The notes under the pieces: model-generated
Told to the model about the DNA's origin: nothing
Databases searched by the model: none
What the model saw: only the letters and a program-made list of their open reading frames with translations
Origin: Chloroflexota bacterium
Lineage (GTDB): Bacteria; Chloroflexota; Anaerolineae; B4-G1; DUEL01
Direction: 5' to 3'
DNA length: 64,000 nucleotides
Assembly: GCA_014874475.1 (NCBI GenBank)
Contig: JADBJJ010000029.1
Coordinates: 87,005-151,004, forward strand
Made by a program: the position numbers and the translations under genes
Part shown: positions 36,512 through 45,540 of the stretch, in pieces
Numbering within the stretch: the first letter of the stretch is position 1
Layout of the letters: every line of letters starts with the position of its first letter

Positions 36512-38080
36512 CTACCAGCCAGGCCGTCCCCGGCTAACCCAGTAGTAATCGCCGACAAAGGTATACCGGTCATCAGTGACCAGCGTGGTCAGGATAGGAC
36601 CGGGGGGCACCCGCATCACCAGGTTGACCGCGCTGTAGAGAGTGGCCGCATGCACAGTTCCCTGCGGGCTCAATTTGGCCAGTTCAGGGAAAATTTCAGC
36701 CACCACGTCTGCCAGAGAGCGACGCTCGCGCCGCACTCGCTCCTCGGCCGCATCCAGTGCGGCGGGGTCAGTAACGGCAATAACCAGCAATTCATCGTAT
36801 TCGCAGGAAATCATATGGCGGCCCATCTCAAAGTGGAGAGCGCCATCTTCCACGCTGACGGCCCGTACCCACTCCCGCTTCGGGCGAGTGGGACGGCGTC
36901 GGATCAGCACCACGCCCGGTTCATCGGCCCGCCGGATTTCCACGTAGGCGCCAACGGGCAGGTCATACCGCTCGTACCACTCCCCCAGGCCGTACACAAA
37001 ACGGCGCTCCCGTACCACCCATCCGGGCATCTCCTCCCCCGTCTCCCCATCCCGGAAAGTGAAGCGGATGCGGTGCGTCCGCCCAGTCGGGCACACCCGA
37101 GCCACCGCAGGGGAAAGGGGCAGGGTGCCAGACCGACGATGGGGATAGGTCAGCACTACCCGAACCGGCTCCTCCACCTTCGGCGGGGCAACCATATCGG
37201 ACCATTCATCGCCCAGCCAGCGCTCCAAATTGAGGAACGTCTCATCCAGCAGGCGGTGGTCGTATTCCATCTGGCGGGGGCGCAGGCGGGTGGGTGGGTC
37301 CAGAATCGGGGCCGGTTCCAGCCGCCGCAGGTACCATAAAATCTGCCCCGCCGGCCCCACCTCGTCAAACCGCTCATCCTCAAAAAGGGCATAGTTGAGG
37401 GAGAAGAGCGCCAGTTGAGGGTTGACCTCCTTCGGCATATCCAGGTAGCCAATCAGCGCCTCGGCAGGCAGGGGCCCGCCTCCCGCCTCATCCAGCACCG
37501 CCTCCGCTACGTTCAGTTGACCTGTGGAAATCTCCACCAGCAGGTCTTTCAAGAACCATTGCTCCAAGAGGGAGACGAATCCCGGTTCTGCCTCTAATCG
37601 GGCCACCAGCGCATTCCGGACACCCCCCCCATAACGGGCATAAAGCTTCTCCGGTGAGAGCGCGGGGCCGGGGTCCCTCTGAGGAATGTCGTTCAGTTTG
37701 TGAACAGGCAGTTCAGCCGCGAATTCTCGCATTCGGCCTTCCGGAAAAGCAACCTGAATGACCCGGAAGGGGCCCAGTTGCGGATTACGGCCATCCCGAA
37801 TGCCGATAACCCGGCCCCCCATAAAGTCCAGGCTGGGGAAAAATACGGTATCTCCCACCTGATAGGAGTTCTTGGGGAGATAAAGACTCCCACTGGAAAG
37901 AACGCGAGCAATGCGCTCCTCTTCGTTGCGGCACCGGAAAGCCACCAGCGCCCGGGCCAGTTCCTCGGTGGAAAGAGGCTTTTCCTGTTCCACCAGGAGA
38001 TTTTTTATGTATTCCAGGTCATCCAGCGTCGGCTGAAAGGTCTCCCAGTATGAAGGTTCCTGCGTTTTTCGTTGAATCAC
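36512..38080 (-). CDS. Large conserved hypothetical protein
   Basis: 522 aa, no signal peptide or membrane helix. N-terminal helical part (LDDLEYIKNLLVEQEKPLST, EELARALVAFRCRNEEERIA) resembles a winged-helix subunit. An SH3-like beta segment follows (YQVGDTVFFPSLDFMGGRVI), then a long mixed region and a beta-rich domain (RFTFRDGETGEEMPGWVV, VGAYVEIRRADEPGVVLIRR). No catalytic motif seen; regulation or nucleic-acid binding is a guess. Co-transcribed with the 148-aa gene downstream. Confidence 0.65.
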   Translation of the reverse strand: MIQRKTQEPSYWETFQPTLDDLEYIKNLLVEQEKPLSTEELARALVAFRCRNEEERIARVLSSGSLYLPKNSYQVGDTVFFPSLDFMGGRVIGIRDGRNPQLGPFRVIQVAFPEGRMREFAAELPVHKLNDIPQRDPGPALSPEKLYARYGGGVRNALVARLEAEPGFVSLLEQWFLKDLLVEISTGQLNVAEAVLDEAGGGPLPAEALIGYLDMPKEVNPQLALFSLNYALFEDERFDEVGPAGQILWYLRRLEPAPILDPPTRLRPRQMEYDHRLLDETFLNLERWLGDEWSDMVAPPKVEEPVRVVLTYPHRRSGTLPLSPAVARVCPTGRTHRIRFTFRDGETGEEMPGWVVRERRFVYGLGEWYERYDLPVGAYVEIRRADEPGVVLIRRRPTRPKREWVRAVSVEDGALHFEMGRHMISCEYDELLVIAVTDPAALDAAEERVRRERRSLADVVAEIFPELAKLSPQGTVHAATLYSAVNLVMRVPPGPILTTLVTDDRYTFVGDYYWVSRGRPGW

Positions 38081-38394
38081 GTCTGCTGTTCCTCAACCAA
38101 TCATCGCTCTGGCAGAAATCTGTAGGGGGATTATACCAGAATTCAATCGGTTTGACAAATGAAGATGCAAGCGCATTAGGAGTTACACAGTTTCCCAGAT
38201 TGGGGTATAATTGGCTTATGAATCCACCGAAATGGGACGAACTATATCAGTCTGCAGACAGGCATCTCGTGGTTTGAGGCCCAAACAGCCATTAGCGGAG
38301 ATTGCGGACGGGGTGAAGATTCCGGAACCGGATAACATCCGGGATTCTGCAACGCTGTCCTGGAGGGAAAACACGTTTCACTTAAGGAGGACAC
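38081..38394 (+). promoter_or_regulatory. Intergenic region upstream of the thiolase gene
   Basis: 314 bp between divergent genes. TATAAT at 38206-38211 with a weak -35 (TTACAC at 38183-38188, 17-bp spacer) may drive the thiolase gene, leaving a leader of about 175 nt. No known riboswitch fold was recognised. The SD TAAGGAGG lies just before 38395. Confidence 0.35.
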
Positions 38395-39600
38395 ATGCCC
38401 ACCGGAATTCGCGATAAAGTCGCCATTATCGGCATGGGGTGCACTCGGTTCGGGGAGCGCTGGGATGTGGGAGCCGAAGACCTGATGGTGGAGGCCTTTG
38501 AGGAGGCCCTGGCCGATGCCGGGATTGACCGCAAGGAAATCCAGGCCGCCTGGCTGGGCACCTGCTTTGAGGAGATTAGCGTCGGCAAGAGCGCGCTCTC
38601 CCTCTCCATCACCCTGCGGCTCCCGCGCATCCCAGTCACCCGGGTGGAGAACTTCTGCGCCACTGGGACAGAGGCGTTCCGGGGCGCGGTCTACGCAGTG
38701 GCATCGGGCGCATGCGATATCGCGCTGGCGCTGGGGGTGGAGAAACTGAAGGACGTGGGCTACGGGGGACTTCCCAACCTGGGCGCCACGGCGGGGAGCC
38801 TCAACTGGCAGTGGATGCCCAACATCACCGCGCCAGGGGCCTTCGCCCAACTGGCGACCGCCTACGCCGCCAAATACGGTATCCCGATGGAGGACCTGAA
38901 GCGCGCCATGGCCCACGTCTCCGTCAAGAGCCATGCCAACGGCGCGCTCAACCCGAAGGCCCACCTGCGCCGGCCCGTCACCGAGGACGAGGTGCTGAAC
39001 GCGCCCATTATCGCCTACCCGCTGGGCCTCTTTGACTGCTGCGGCGTCAGCGACGGCGCCGCCTGCGCGATTGTCACCACGCCGGATATCGCGCGCGGGC
39101 TGGGTAAAAAGGACACCGTCACCGTCAAGGCCCTGCAGGTGGCCCTCTCCAGCGGGGAGGAGATGGGCTATAATGAGTGGGATGGGACGTACTTTATGAC
39201 CACCGCCAAGTGCAGCCGGGCAGCCTACCAGGAGGCCGGCATCACCGACCCCCGGCGGGAGATCAGCATGATGGAAGTCCATGACTGTTTCTCCATCACT
39301 GAACTGGTGACGATGGAGGACCTGCACATCTCGGAGCGGGGGAAGGCCTGGAAGGATGTCCTGGACGGCTTCTTTGACTTGCGCGGCGGGGGGATTCCCT
39401 GTCAGCCCGACGGCGGTCTGAAGTGTTTCGGGCACCCCATTGGCGCCTCGGGCCTGCGGATGCTCTACGAGATATACCTGCAACTGCTGGGGCGGGCTGG
39501 AGAGCGGCAGATTCCCAACCCCCGCTACGGCCTCACCCACAACCTGGGCGGTATGCCGCATATGAACATCTGCGCCATCACCATTGTGGGGCTGATGTAG
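38395..39600 (+). CDS. Thiolase-family protein (SCP2-thiolase-like)
   Basis: 401 aa. MGCTRFGERW at the start, catalytic Cys region ENFCATGTEAFRGAVYAVAS, MMEVHDCFSITELV with the conserved His, and GGLKCFGHPIGASGLRM with the second His/Gly-rich loop. Belongs to the acetyl-CoA acetyltransferase/SCP-x-like branch that often works with a separate OB-fold DUF35 protein; no DUF35 gene is adjacent. Cytosolic acyl-CoA metabolism inferred. Strong SD. Confidence 0.88.
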   Translation: MPTGIRDKVAIIGMGCTRFGERWDVGAEDLMVEAFEEALADAGIDRKEIQAAWLGTCFEEISVGKSALSLSITLRLPRIPVTRVENFCATGTEAFRGAVYAVASGACDIALALGVEKLKDVGYGGLPNLGATAGSLNWQWMPNITAPGAFAQLATAYAAKYGIPMEDLKRAMAHVSVKSHANGALNPKAHLRRPVTEDEVLNAPIIAYPLGLFDCCGVSDGAACAIVTTPDIARGLGKKDTVTVKALQVALSSGEEMGYNEWDGTYFMTTAKCSRAAYQEAGITDPRREISMMEVHDCFSITELVTMEDLHISERGKAWKDVLDGFFDLRGGGIPCQPDGGLKCFGHPIGASGLRMLYEIYLQLLGRAGERQIPNPRYGLTHNLGGMPHMNICAITIVGLM

Positions 39601-39678
39601 CGCGGGCCGTCCGGCCTGTTTGATCCGGTTAACAACCTGCTGCAAAAAGTTAGTGGGAGGCCTTTCTGGGATGTAAGT

Positions 39679-40011
39679 ATGGAGACCGAATCTTTCGTCC
39701 ATCCCGAACTGAACCGCGCGGTCACCGCCATCGGCGGGCACTACCTATGGGTGAAGGAGGAGCGGCTCCCCTTTGAGGGACAAGAGGTCCTCTACCTGGT
39801 GGGCTACGTCGTTCTGGATACCACCTGTTGTGGAGTAGGAGGCTTCGCTGGCGCGTTAGTGCCCGGATTCGTGGTGGAGTGGAAAAGCGCCGTTTCTCCG
39901 GAGGGACGTCCCGTCTCCCAGGTGAAGCGGGTGCGAGATGAGGCCATCCAGGCCGAAATCCGCCGCCGCATCCGGGAAACCGAACCAGTTCACCAAATCA
40001 ACTTCCTATAA
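39679..40011 (+). CDS. Conserved hypothetical protein
   Basis: 110 aa. ELNRAVTAIGGHYLWVKEER, VLYLVGYVVLDTTCCGVGGF and VPGFVVEW suggest a compact beta-rich protein; the two adjacent cysteines TCCG stand out as possible metal or Fe-S ligands. Family name not recalled. Lies between the thiolase and nitronate monooxygenase genes on the same strand. Confidence 0.65.
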   Translation: METESFVHPELNRAVTAIGGHYLWVKEERLPFEGQEVLYLVGYVVLDTTCCGVGGFAGALVPGFVVEWKSAVSPEGRPVSQVKRVRDEAIQAEIRRRIRETEPVHQINFL

Positions 40012-40056
40012 CCCTTTTCACGCTTCACGTTTCACTTTATCCTGTTTCATTAGCCA

Positions 40057-41049
40057 ATGCTCCCAACCCGCATTACCCAACTCTTTGGCATAAAATACCC
40101 CATCGTCGGCGGCTGCATGATGCACATCTCCGGCCCGGAGTTTGTCGCCGCCGTATCCAACGCCGGCGCGCTGGGTGTTCTCGCCTCGGCGATGTTCCCA
40201 GACCGGGAGTCCTTCCGAGAGGCCATCCGCCGGACCCGCGCGCTGACTGACCAGCCCTTCGCGGTAAACCTCAGCCTTCATCCTGCCATTCGGCCTATAG
40301 ACAACGCCGTTTATGTGGACGTGATTCTGGAGGAGGGGGTGCGAATCGTGGAGACCAGCGGGCACCGCCCGCCGGAGGACCTCTTTGCCCGGCTGAAGGC
40401 GGGCGGCGTGAGGATGATGCACAAATGCGTCAGCGTGCGGCATGCCCTCACCGCTCAGCGCCTGGGGGCCGACGCGGTGACCGTCTTCGGCTACGAGGGA
40501 GGCGGGCACATCGGCGAACTGGGGTTAACGACCCTGGTGCTGGTGCCGCTGGCGGCGGACGCGCTGGAGGTGCCGGTCCTGGCAGCAGGCGGCATCGCTG
40601 ATGGGCGCGGGCTGGCCGCTGCGCTGGCCCTGGGGGCCGAGGGCGTGGTCATCGGCACCCGTCTCTTGCTGACGGAGGAATGCCCCATCCACCCCAACCT
40701 GAAACAGGCGCTGGTTCAGGCCACCGAGACCGATACCCGTCCGATCCTGGGCTCGCTACGCAACCAGATGCGGGCCTGGGATAACGCTGCCGCCCGCAGA
40801 GTGTCCGAACTGGAAGCACGAGGCGCTTCCCTGGCAGAGATTCTGGCCGTCGTCGGCGGCCACATGACGCGCCAGATGTATGAGACCGGAGAGGCGGATG
40901 TGGGGGTCACAGCCTGCAGTCAGGCGGTCGGCCTTATGCGGGAAATCCGCCCGGTGGCGGAGGTGATTCAAGGAATGGTAGAGGAGGCGCAGGCAGTCCT
41001 CAGGCGGTTGCAGGGAATCATCAGTGAGGGCGGCCTGCTGCGTGGCTGA
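40057..41049 (+). CDS. Nitronate monooxygenase-like FMN protein
   Basis: 330-aa TIM-barrel flavoprotein of the NPD/2-nitropropane dioxygenase family. LFGIKYPIVGGCMMHISGPE, AAVSNAGALGVLASAM, CVSVRHALTAQRLGADAVT, GYEGGGHIGE and VPVLAAGGIADGRGLAAALA with GAEGVVIGT (phosphate binding) are all present. The catalytic His of nitronate monooxygenases corresponds to the GGGHIG segment. It could equally be a trans-2-enoyl-ACP reductase II-like enzyme. Followed by a terminator. Confidence 0.88.
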   Translation: MLPTRITQLFGIKYPIVGGCMMHISGPEFVAAVSNAGALGVLASAMFPDRESFREAIRRTRALTDQPFAVNLSLHPAIRPIDNAVYVDVILEEGVRIVETSGHRPPEDLFARLKAGGVRMMHKCVSVRHALTAQRLGADAVTVFGYEGGGHIGELGLTTLVLVPLAADALEVPVLAAGGIADGRGLAAALALGAEGVVIGTRLLLTEECPIHPNLKQALVQATETDTRPILGSLRNQMRAWDNAAARRVSELEARGASLAEILAVVGGHMTRQMYETGEADVGVTACSQAVGLMREIRPVAEVIQGMVEEAQAVLRRLQGIISEGGLLRG

Positions 41050-41102
41050 CGACGAGCCGGGCTGAGAAGTCAGAAAATGCCCGATAGCGGCCACAAGGGG
41101 GA

Positions 41103-41131
41103 CACAAAGGGAGTGTGACGCTCCCTTTGTG
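41103..41131. terminator. Terminator hairpin between convergent genes
   Basis: Perfect 11-bp stem CACAAAGGGAG/CTCCCTTTGTG with a 7-nt loop, followed on + by a T-rich stretch. Sits between ends at 41049 and 41165 and may act both ways. Confidence 0.65.
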
Positions 41132-41164
41132 CCCTTCTTGTCCTTCGTCGTTTTCGGGCAAGTC

Positions 41165-42787
41165 CTATAGCAAAGATACCCCCAGCCACCCGGCCAGTAC
41201 CAGGAAGACCAGCGCGGTGCCTAGTTTGACCGCCGCCGTCCGCTTCTGGAGAAACAGCCCCAACTGCACGGATGTGGTGCCGAAATAGGTGAGGACGAAG
41301 ACGACGCCCAAGGGCAGGATGAAGGCCAGGTTATAGAGCAGGAGATAGGCCACCGCGCGGGCGCGCAAAGCAGGTACACTGACCACGAAGACGATGGTCG
41401 GCAGGTAGAGTTGTCCTGTGCAGGCCAGTTCCAGGAGCGAAACCAGCAACCCGGTGACAAATGCTCCCAGAGTGTAGGCCGACATCCGCTGTCCCTGCCG
41501 GATGACGGCGCGGGCCCGCTTTTTCAGCCGGTCCGGCAGGCGCAAGGTCATTTCCTCTATCCGGCCCCGCCGCGCCTTCAGGAAGTCCACAAAACTGAGC
41601 ACCGCCAGTACCAGGCAGAAGAGCGCCGTCAACCCGTAAAGCCAGCGGCCCACCAGGATCAGCGTGTTTCCCAGGAGGTCCAAAAATTTGTAAAACCCCA
41701 GCCCCACCGTCAGATAGGTCAGGAAAACGCCTCCGGCAAACGCCCCGCCCACGGCCAAGACCTGCCGTCCTTTATATCCCCCGGCGGCCAGATACGCGAC
41801 GAAGAAGATAAGGGTAGCGAAGGCGCAGGGGTTCAGCCCGTCCACCAGCCCTGCGAAGAAGACGGTGAGCGGTCCCAGGGCGCGGAAGCGCTCCACCAGC
41901 CCTGATAGTCCCGTTTCCGGGTTGAAGTCCGCCCAGGTCTTTGCTGCGCCAGTGGCCGCGTACTTTTCCACCAGCGCCTGCAAGTTCTGGGGGGTGATCT
42001 CCCGATCGCCGATGAGCGCGTCGTCCCCAATGAAGAGGGCCGGGGTGTGGAAGTCCGACCGTCCGGCTCGCTCCGCCAGCCACTGGGCTAGCGCAGCATG
42101 CTCATAGATATTGAACTCTTCCACTACCAGTTGCGGGTAGCGCTGGCGGATATAGCGAATGTCCGCCTCGGCGCGGCTGCATTCCTGGCAACCGACCTGG
42201 TAGAAGTAGGCAGCCCAGATGGGGGCCTGGGTCTCGCAGGCGGCGACCTCCTCGGGGGAGCAGATTCCGATTCCCCCGGGTTCCACACCCGTGCCAGGGC
42301 TTGCAGGCGGCTTGCTGACGCCGTTCAGCGCGTCTGCCAGGCCGGGGATGGGGGGAAAATCCGCGCCGGTCTCTGCCAGACATTTTTCCACCAGGCACGG
42401 CAATTGCTGACGGACCTCCTCCTCCCCAATCAGAATCTGGTCACCGATGACAATGGTGGGCAGGCCCCGCTTCTCGGGCGCGACGCCGAAGTACTCTTCT
42501 GCCCGCACCAGCAACTCGTAGGCGTTGGGGTCGCCGATTTCCAGGTAACGGATGTCCAGCCGACCGGGGTACTTCTCTTCCAGCGGTTTCAGGACATCCC
42601 GCTCCACTGCCTGGCAGTGGGTACAGTCCACCGAATAGAAGTACAGAATGTGGATAACGGACTCGTCGGACGCAGGAAATGCCTCCGCCGGGCGCGCCCA
42701 CAGGAAGAGAATGCTGCTGACGATGAGGAGAAGTGTCGCCAAACTATTGCCCCGTACCAAGTGGTAAAACCGCTGCCAGTATGGCAT
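41165..42787 (-). CDS. Double thioredoxin-like + CcdA/DsbD-type membrane protein
   Basis: 540 aa from the ATG at 42787. An N-terminal signal/anchor (LATLLLIVSSILFLW) precedes an exported thioredoxin-like domain with DCTHC (CxxC). A second such domain carries GCQEC and cis-Pro-like TPALFIGDDALIGDREI. A six-helix CcdA-like transporter domain begins near LGPLTVFFAGLVDGLNPCAF, with a further Cys at ELACTGQLYLPTIV. The transporter Cys pair (NPC and ACTGQ) matches DsbD/CcdA and would move electrons from cytosolic thioredoxin outward. Likely role: extracytoplasmic disulfide reduction or isomerisation. The domain order, two thioredoxins before the membrane part, differs from E. coli DsbD. Confidence 0.83.
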   Translation of the reverse strand: MPYWQRFYHLVRGNSLATLLLIVSSILFLWARPAEAFPASDESVIHILYFYSVDCTHCQAVERDVLKPLEEKYPGRLDIRYLEIGDPNAYELLVRAEEYFGVAPEKRGLPTIVIGDQILIGEEEVRQQLPCLVEKCLAETGADFPPIPGLADALNGVSKPPASPGTGVEPGGIGICSPEEVAACETQAPIWAAYFYQVGCQECSRAEADIRYIRQRYPQLVVEEFNIYEHAALAQWLAERAGRSDFHTPALFIGDDALIGDREITPQNLQALVEKYAATGAAKTWADFNPETGLSGLVERFRALGPLTVFFAGLVDGLNPCAFATLIFFVAYLAAGGYKGRQVLAVGGAFAGGVFLTYLTVGLGFYKFLDLLGNTLILVGRWLYGLTALFCLVLAVLSFVDFLKARRGRIEEMTLRLPDRLKKRARAVIRQGQRMSAYTLGAFVTGLLVSLLELACTGQLYLPTIVFVVSVPALRARAVAYLLLYNLAFILPLGVVFVLTYFGTTSVQLGLFLQKRTAAVKLGTALVFLVLAGWLGVSLL

Positions 42788-43072
42788 CGTTGTCCTCCCG
42801 ATTACCTGAACAATCTGCCCGATGCTGAAACACTGGGCTCCGTTTACGAAGTCCGCCTGGTGCTGTAGCAACTGGACAAATGATTCCAGCAATCTGGCGT
42901 TTTGCCTCACCCCAACTCCCTTTCTCTCCCATTGCGGGGGCAAATCCCCTCGCAGGCTATTACCGGAATCCCATGCTCAGCCGCGAAAGCGTCGGGCTCA
43001 TTCTGTGAAGCCCCTTCGGGGCCGATGAGCCCCAGGGCTTTATCTGCGCCCGACCGTTACCACTGGGCGAAT

Positions 43073-44071
43073 CTACGCCAGCATCCCTCGGATGATGATG
43101 TCCACCGCCTCGTTTTCGCTGAGGCCCCGGGCCATAAGGGTCTCCAGTTCCTTACGGCTCACAGAGCCGATGGCCGCCTCGTGCGTGACTCGGGCCTGGT
43201 CGTTGCGGACGATGACGATGGGGGTATTACGGGCGACGGCTTCGCCCCGGACAATTTCCGTGCAGTCCATATGGCCGCGCGCACCTGGAGCATTCCCTTC
43301 CGTCGTTGTATAGACCTCGCCAATGGCCCGATCCCGCACCGCAATGCGAGTCTTCGTCAGCCCTCGTGCCTCGGGGCCGTTCAGACGAATGGTCTCCTCC
43401 ACACGGATATGATCTTCGCCCATCCCGTAGGCCTTGACCGTCAGTTCTGCCACCCCGCGCGCGCCCACGTCTACTTCCATCCGGATTTCCATCCGGCCCA
43501 CCCGCCCGTAGGTCAGGTTGAACTCGTTCTCAAACCAGCCTCCCTCCTCCACAATGACGTGGCTGGTGGGGAGGACCTGAACACCGCCGTGGGGGCCGTG
43601 GTAGTGGGCCTCGGTGTAGCGCATCGTTGCCCCGGGCCCGATGCGGACCGTCGCGTCCATAATGTGCTGCAGATTCACCGCGTTGGGGAAGGTGCAATGA
43701 GCCAGGAAGCCCACCTCTGCCCCTTCGTCAATCTCAAACATCGGCAGGATTTCCTGGATGCCCTCCTGGGGGATCATCCCGAAGCAGAGATGGACGGGAT
43801 ACTCCACGCGTGTGCCTGCGTCCACCCGGATGTGGGCCCGGATGCCGGTGGGGGTCTCTTCGGCCTCAATGTGGACGCCCGGGATTTCGTTGACCCAGAG
43901 GACCCGGTTGGCGCTGATGACGGCACTGGCGATCCGGTCAGATTGGAGGGCGGAGACTTTGCCGCCAGCGGCCTCATAGGCCTGCAGGATGGCCTCAAAG
44001 TCACGCGCCCAGCCAGGGTCGCGCCGGCCCAGGAGAGAAGCGGGAGCGGTGGGCGCAGGATGAGCCTTCAT
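43073..44071 (-). CDS. SufB/SufD-family Fe-S scaffold protein
   Basis: 332 aa from the ATG at 44071, which overlaps the sufC-like stop by 4 nt. The SufBD beta-helix core is clear: VEYPVHLCFGMIPQEGIQEI, AHCTFPNAVNLQHIMDATVR, HYHGPHGGVQVLPTSHVIVE, ARGHMDCTEIVRGE and VTHEAAIGSVSRKELETLMA. Much shorter than E. coli SufB (about 495 aa), in the range of archaeal-type or minimal SufB/SmsB proteins. With the adjacent ATPase it would assemble Fe-S clusters. No sufD, sufS, sufU or sufE in the window. Confidence 0.88.
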   Translation of the reverse strand: MKAHPAPTAPASLLGRRDPGWARDFEAILQAYEAAGGKVSALQSDRIASAVISANRVLWVNEIPGVHIEAEETPTGIRAHIRVDAGTRVEYPVHLCFGMIPQEGIQEILPMFEIDEGAEVGFLAHCTFPNAVNLQHIMDATVRIGPGATMRYTEAHYHGPHGGVQVLPTSHVIVEEGGWFENEFNLTYGRVGRMEIRMEVDVGARGVAELTVKAYGMGEDHIRVEETIRLNGPEARGLTKTRIAVRDRAIGEVYTTTEGNAPGARGHMDCTEIVRGEAVARNTPIVIVRNDQARVTHEAAIGSVSRKELETLMARGLSENEAVDIIIRGMLA

Positions 44072-44850
44072 TCGCACACCCCCCGGGTGACGACCTCTTT
44101 GTAGGTATCGCCATTGACCGGCTCCCAGGGCTGAGCACCCAGCGTCTCCTCGTGCGGGCGGCAACGCTGAGCGAAGTAGGCACGCACTTCTTCCGGGTCG
44201 CCCGTTTTGACGACGGTCCCACCGCACATCAGGCTGGCCCGGTCGGCGGCATCCGCCATTTCGTCCCGGTGGGTGATGAGCAGGACGGCGGTCCCTTCAG
44301 CAGCCATATGCCGGATCAGGCTGGCGATCTCCTCCACGCCCAGGACGTCAATCCCCGAATCGGGCTCGTCCAGAATGGCCAGGTGGGGGCGCATAGCGTA
44401 GACGGCGGCCAGTTCTATCCGTTTGCGCTCGCCACCGGAGAGGGTTTGGTCTACCGGGCGGCCCAGGTAGGCGGTGGGAGCCAGGGCGACGGCCCGCAGC
44501 ACCTCCTCCACCCGGGCGAGGGTGGGCTCTTTCATCCCCAGCGCGATGTAGTCGCCGGTACGCAGTCCCTCAAAGCGGGCTGGCTCCTGCCAGCCCAGAG
44601 TGATGCCCCGCCGAGCCCGCTCCGAGATGGGGAGGTCGGTGATGTCCTCGCCGTCAAACAGAATACGGCCCTGGGCCGGGCGGTAGCCCGCACAGCCCAT
44701 CAGCGTGTAGGCCAGACTGCTCTTGCCTGAGCCGTTCAATCCCAGGAGAACATGCACCTCGGCAGGATAGACGGTCAGGTTGACCCCCCAGAGCACCTCC
44801 GCGCCAGGGCGACGGACGTGAAGGTTTTCTACAACCAGTAACGGGTCCAT
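44068..44850 (-). CDS. sufC: SufC-like Fe-S assembly ATPase
   Basis: 260 aa from the ATG at 44850 (GAGGGA upstream). ABC ATPase: Walker A GLNGSGKSS, Q-loop LGWQEPARFEGL, signature LSGGERKRIELA, Walker B LAILDEPDSGID, H-loop LITHRDEM. The EPDSGID segment is typical of SufC rather than transport ATPases. A C-terminal extension beyond ARAYFAQRC is longer than in most SufC proteins. First gene of the coupled sufC-sufB pair. Confidence 0.9.
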   Translation of the reverse strand: MDPLLVVENLHVRRPGAEVLWGVNLTVYPAEVHVLLGLNGSGKSSLAYTLMGCAGYRPAQGRILFDGEDITDLPISERARRGITLGWQEPARFEGLRTGDYIALGMKEPTLARVEEVLRAVALAPTAYLGRPVDQTLSGGERKRIELAAVYAMRPHLAILDEPDSGIDVLGVEEIASLIRHMAAEGTAVLLITHRDEMADAADRASLMCGGTVVKTGDPEEVRAYFAQRCRPHEETLGAQPWEPVNGDTYKEVVTRGVCE

Positions 44851-44886
44851 AACATCCCTCAAGTCGCAAATTGCAGGGCCTGCGGC

Positions 44887-45441
44887 TTATAGGATACCAC
44901 AGGTCGGTCGTTTCTGCCAGGAGCGGTCTATCCACTGGCGGACCCGCTGGGGCATTTCGTCCCGGTTCTCTACCGTTACCTCCCAGAGAGTGACGGTGGG
45001 CAGGGCTTTCAGCGCGTCGGCCCAGGGGTTGGGGTGGGCCATCACCGTTGCCAGGACGGTGTACGGACCGCCGATAGCCTGCAGGACGGCGTCCTTGAAC
45101 GGCCCGCAGAAGAGTTCCATCTTGCCGATTTCATCTACCACCACCAGGCGTTGCTCCCGCATGGCCCGCTGCAGCGCGGTCACCCCTACCCGCGCAACGG
45201 CTTCCACATCCACCCCGTAGCGGCCCACGCGCGGGTAGCGAGGGCCGCGAAACTCCACATGGGCCATCACCGTCTCCTCCCCGTCCAGGGTGATGAGACG
45301 GAACCCCTTGCGACCTCCAGGCCCTTTGATCTCCTCCGTGTAGAATCCCCCAGCCCGGGAGCCTAGCGCCTCCGCGACCGCTTTAACGATCGTCGTCTTA
45401 CCGATACCAGGTCGTCCGGTCAAAAGCAATGTCTGCCCCAT
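44887..45441 (-). CDS. THEP1-type nucleoside-triphosphatase
   Basis: 184 aa. P-loop LTGRPGIGKTT, GGFYTEEIKGPGGRKGFRLI, VVVDEIGKMELFC (Walker B) and the C-terminal TVENRDEMPQRV match the THEP1/NTPase_1 family, which hydrolyses various NTPs slowly; physiological role unclear, proposed RNA modification or kinase activity. Upstream of sufC with 36 bp between, so possibly the same operon. Confidence 0.87.
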   Translation of the reverse strand: MGQTLLLTGRPGIGKTTIVKAVAEALGSRAGGFYTEEIKGPGGRKGFRLITLDGEETVMAHVEFRGPRYPRVGRYGVDVEAVARVGVTALQRAMREQRLVVVDEIGKMELFCGPFKDAVLQAIGGPYTVLATVMAHPNPWADALKALPTVTLWEVTVENRDEMPQRVRQWIDRSWQKRPTCGIL

Positions 45442-45461
45442 AGTCCTCCCTCACCCAGTAT

Positions 45462-45540
45462 AGGCCACCGACGACGGACTACGGGCCGTTGTCGGTGGTC
45501 CGTCGTCGGCGGTTTGCTGTCTATCGTCCGTCGTCCATCA
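45462..45540. repeat. Imperfect palindromic intergenic repeat
   Basis: CCACCGACGACGGAC pairs with GTCGGTGGTCCGTCGTCGG after a short GC-rich centre, and GTCCGTCGTCC recurs again. A related run lies near 31130-31195. Confidence 0.5.

Noticed and set aside
38152..38211. TTGACA (38152) paired with TATAAT (38206) as one promoter
   Set aside because: Spacing of 48 bp is far too long.
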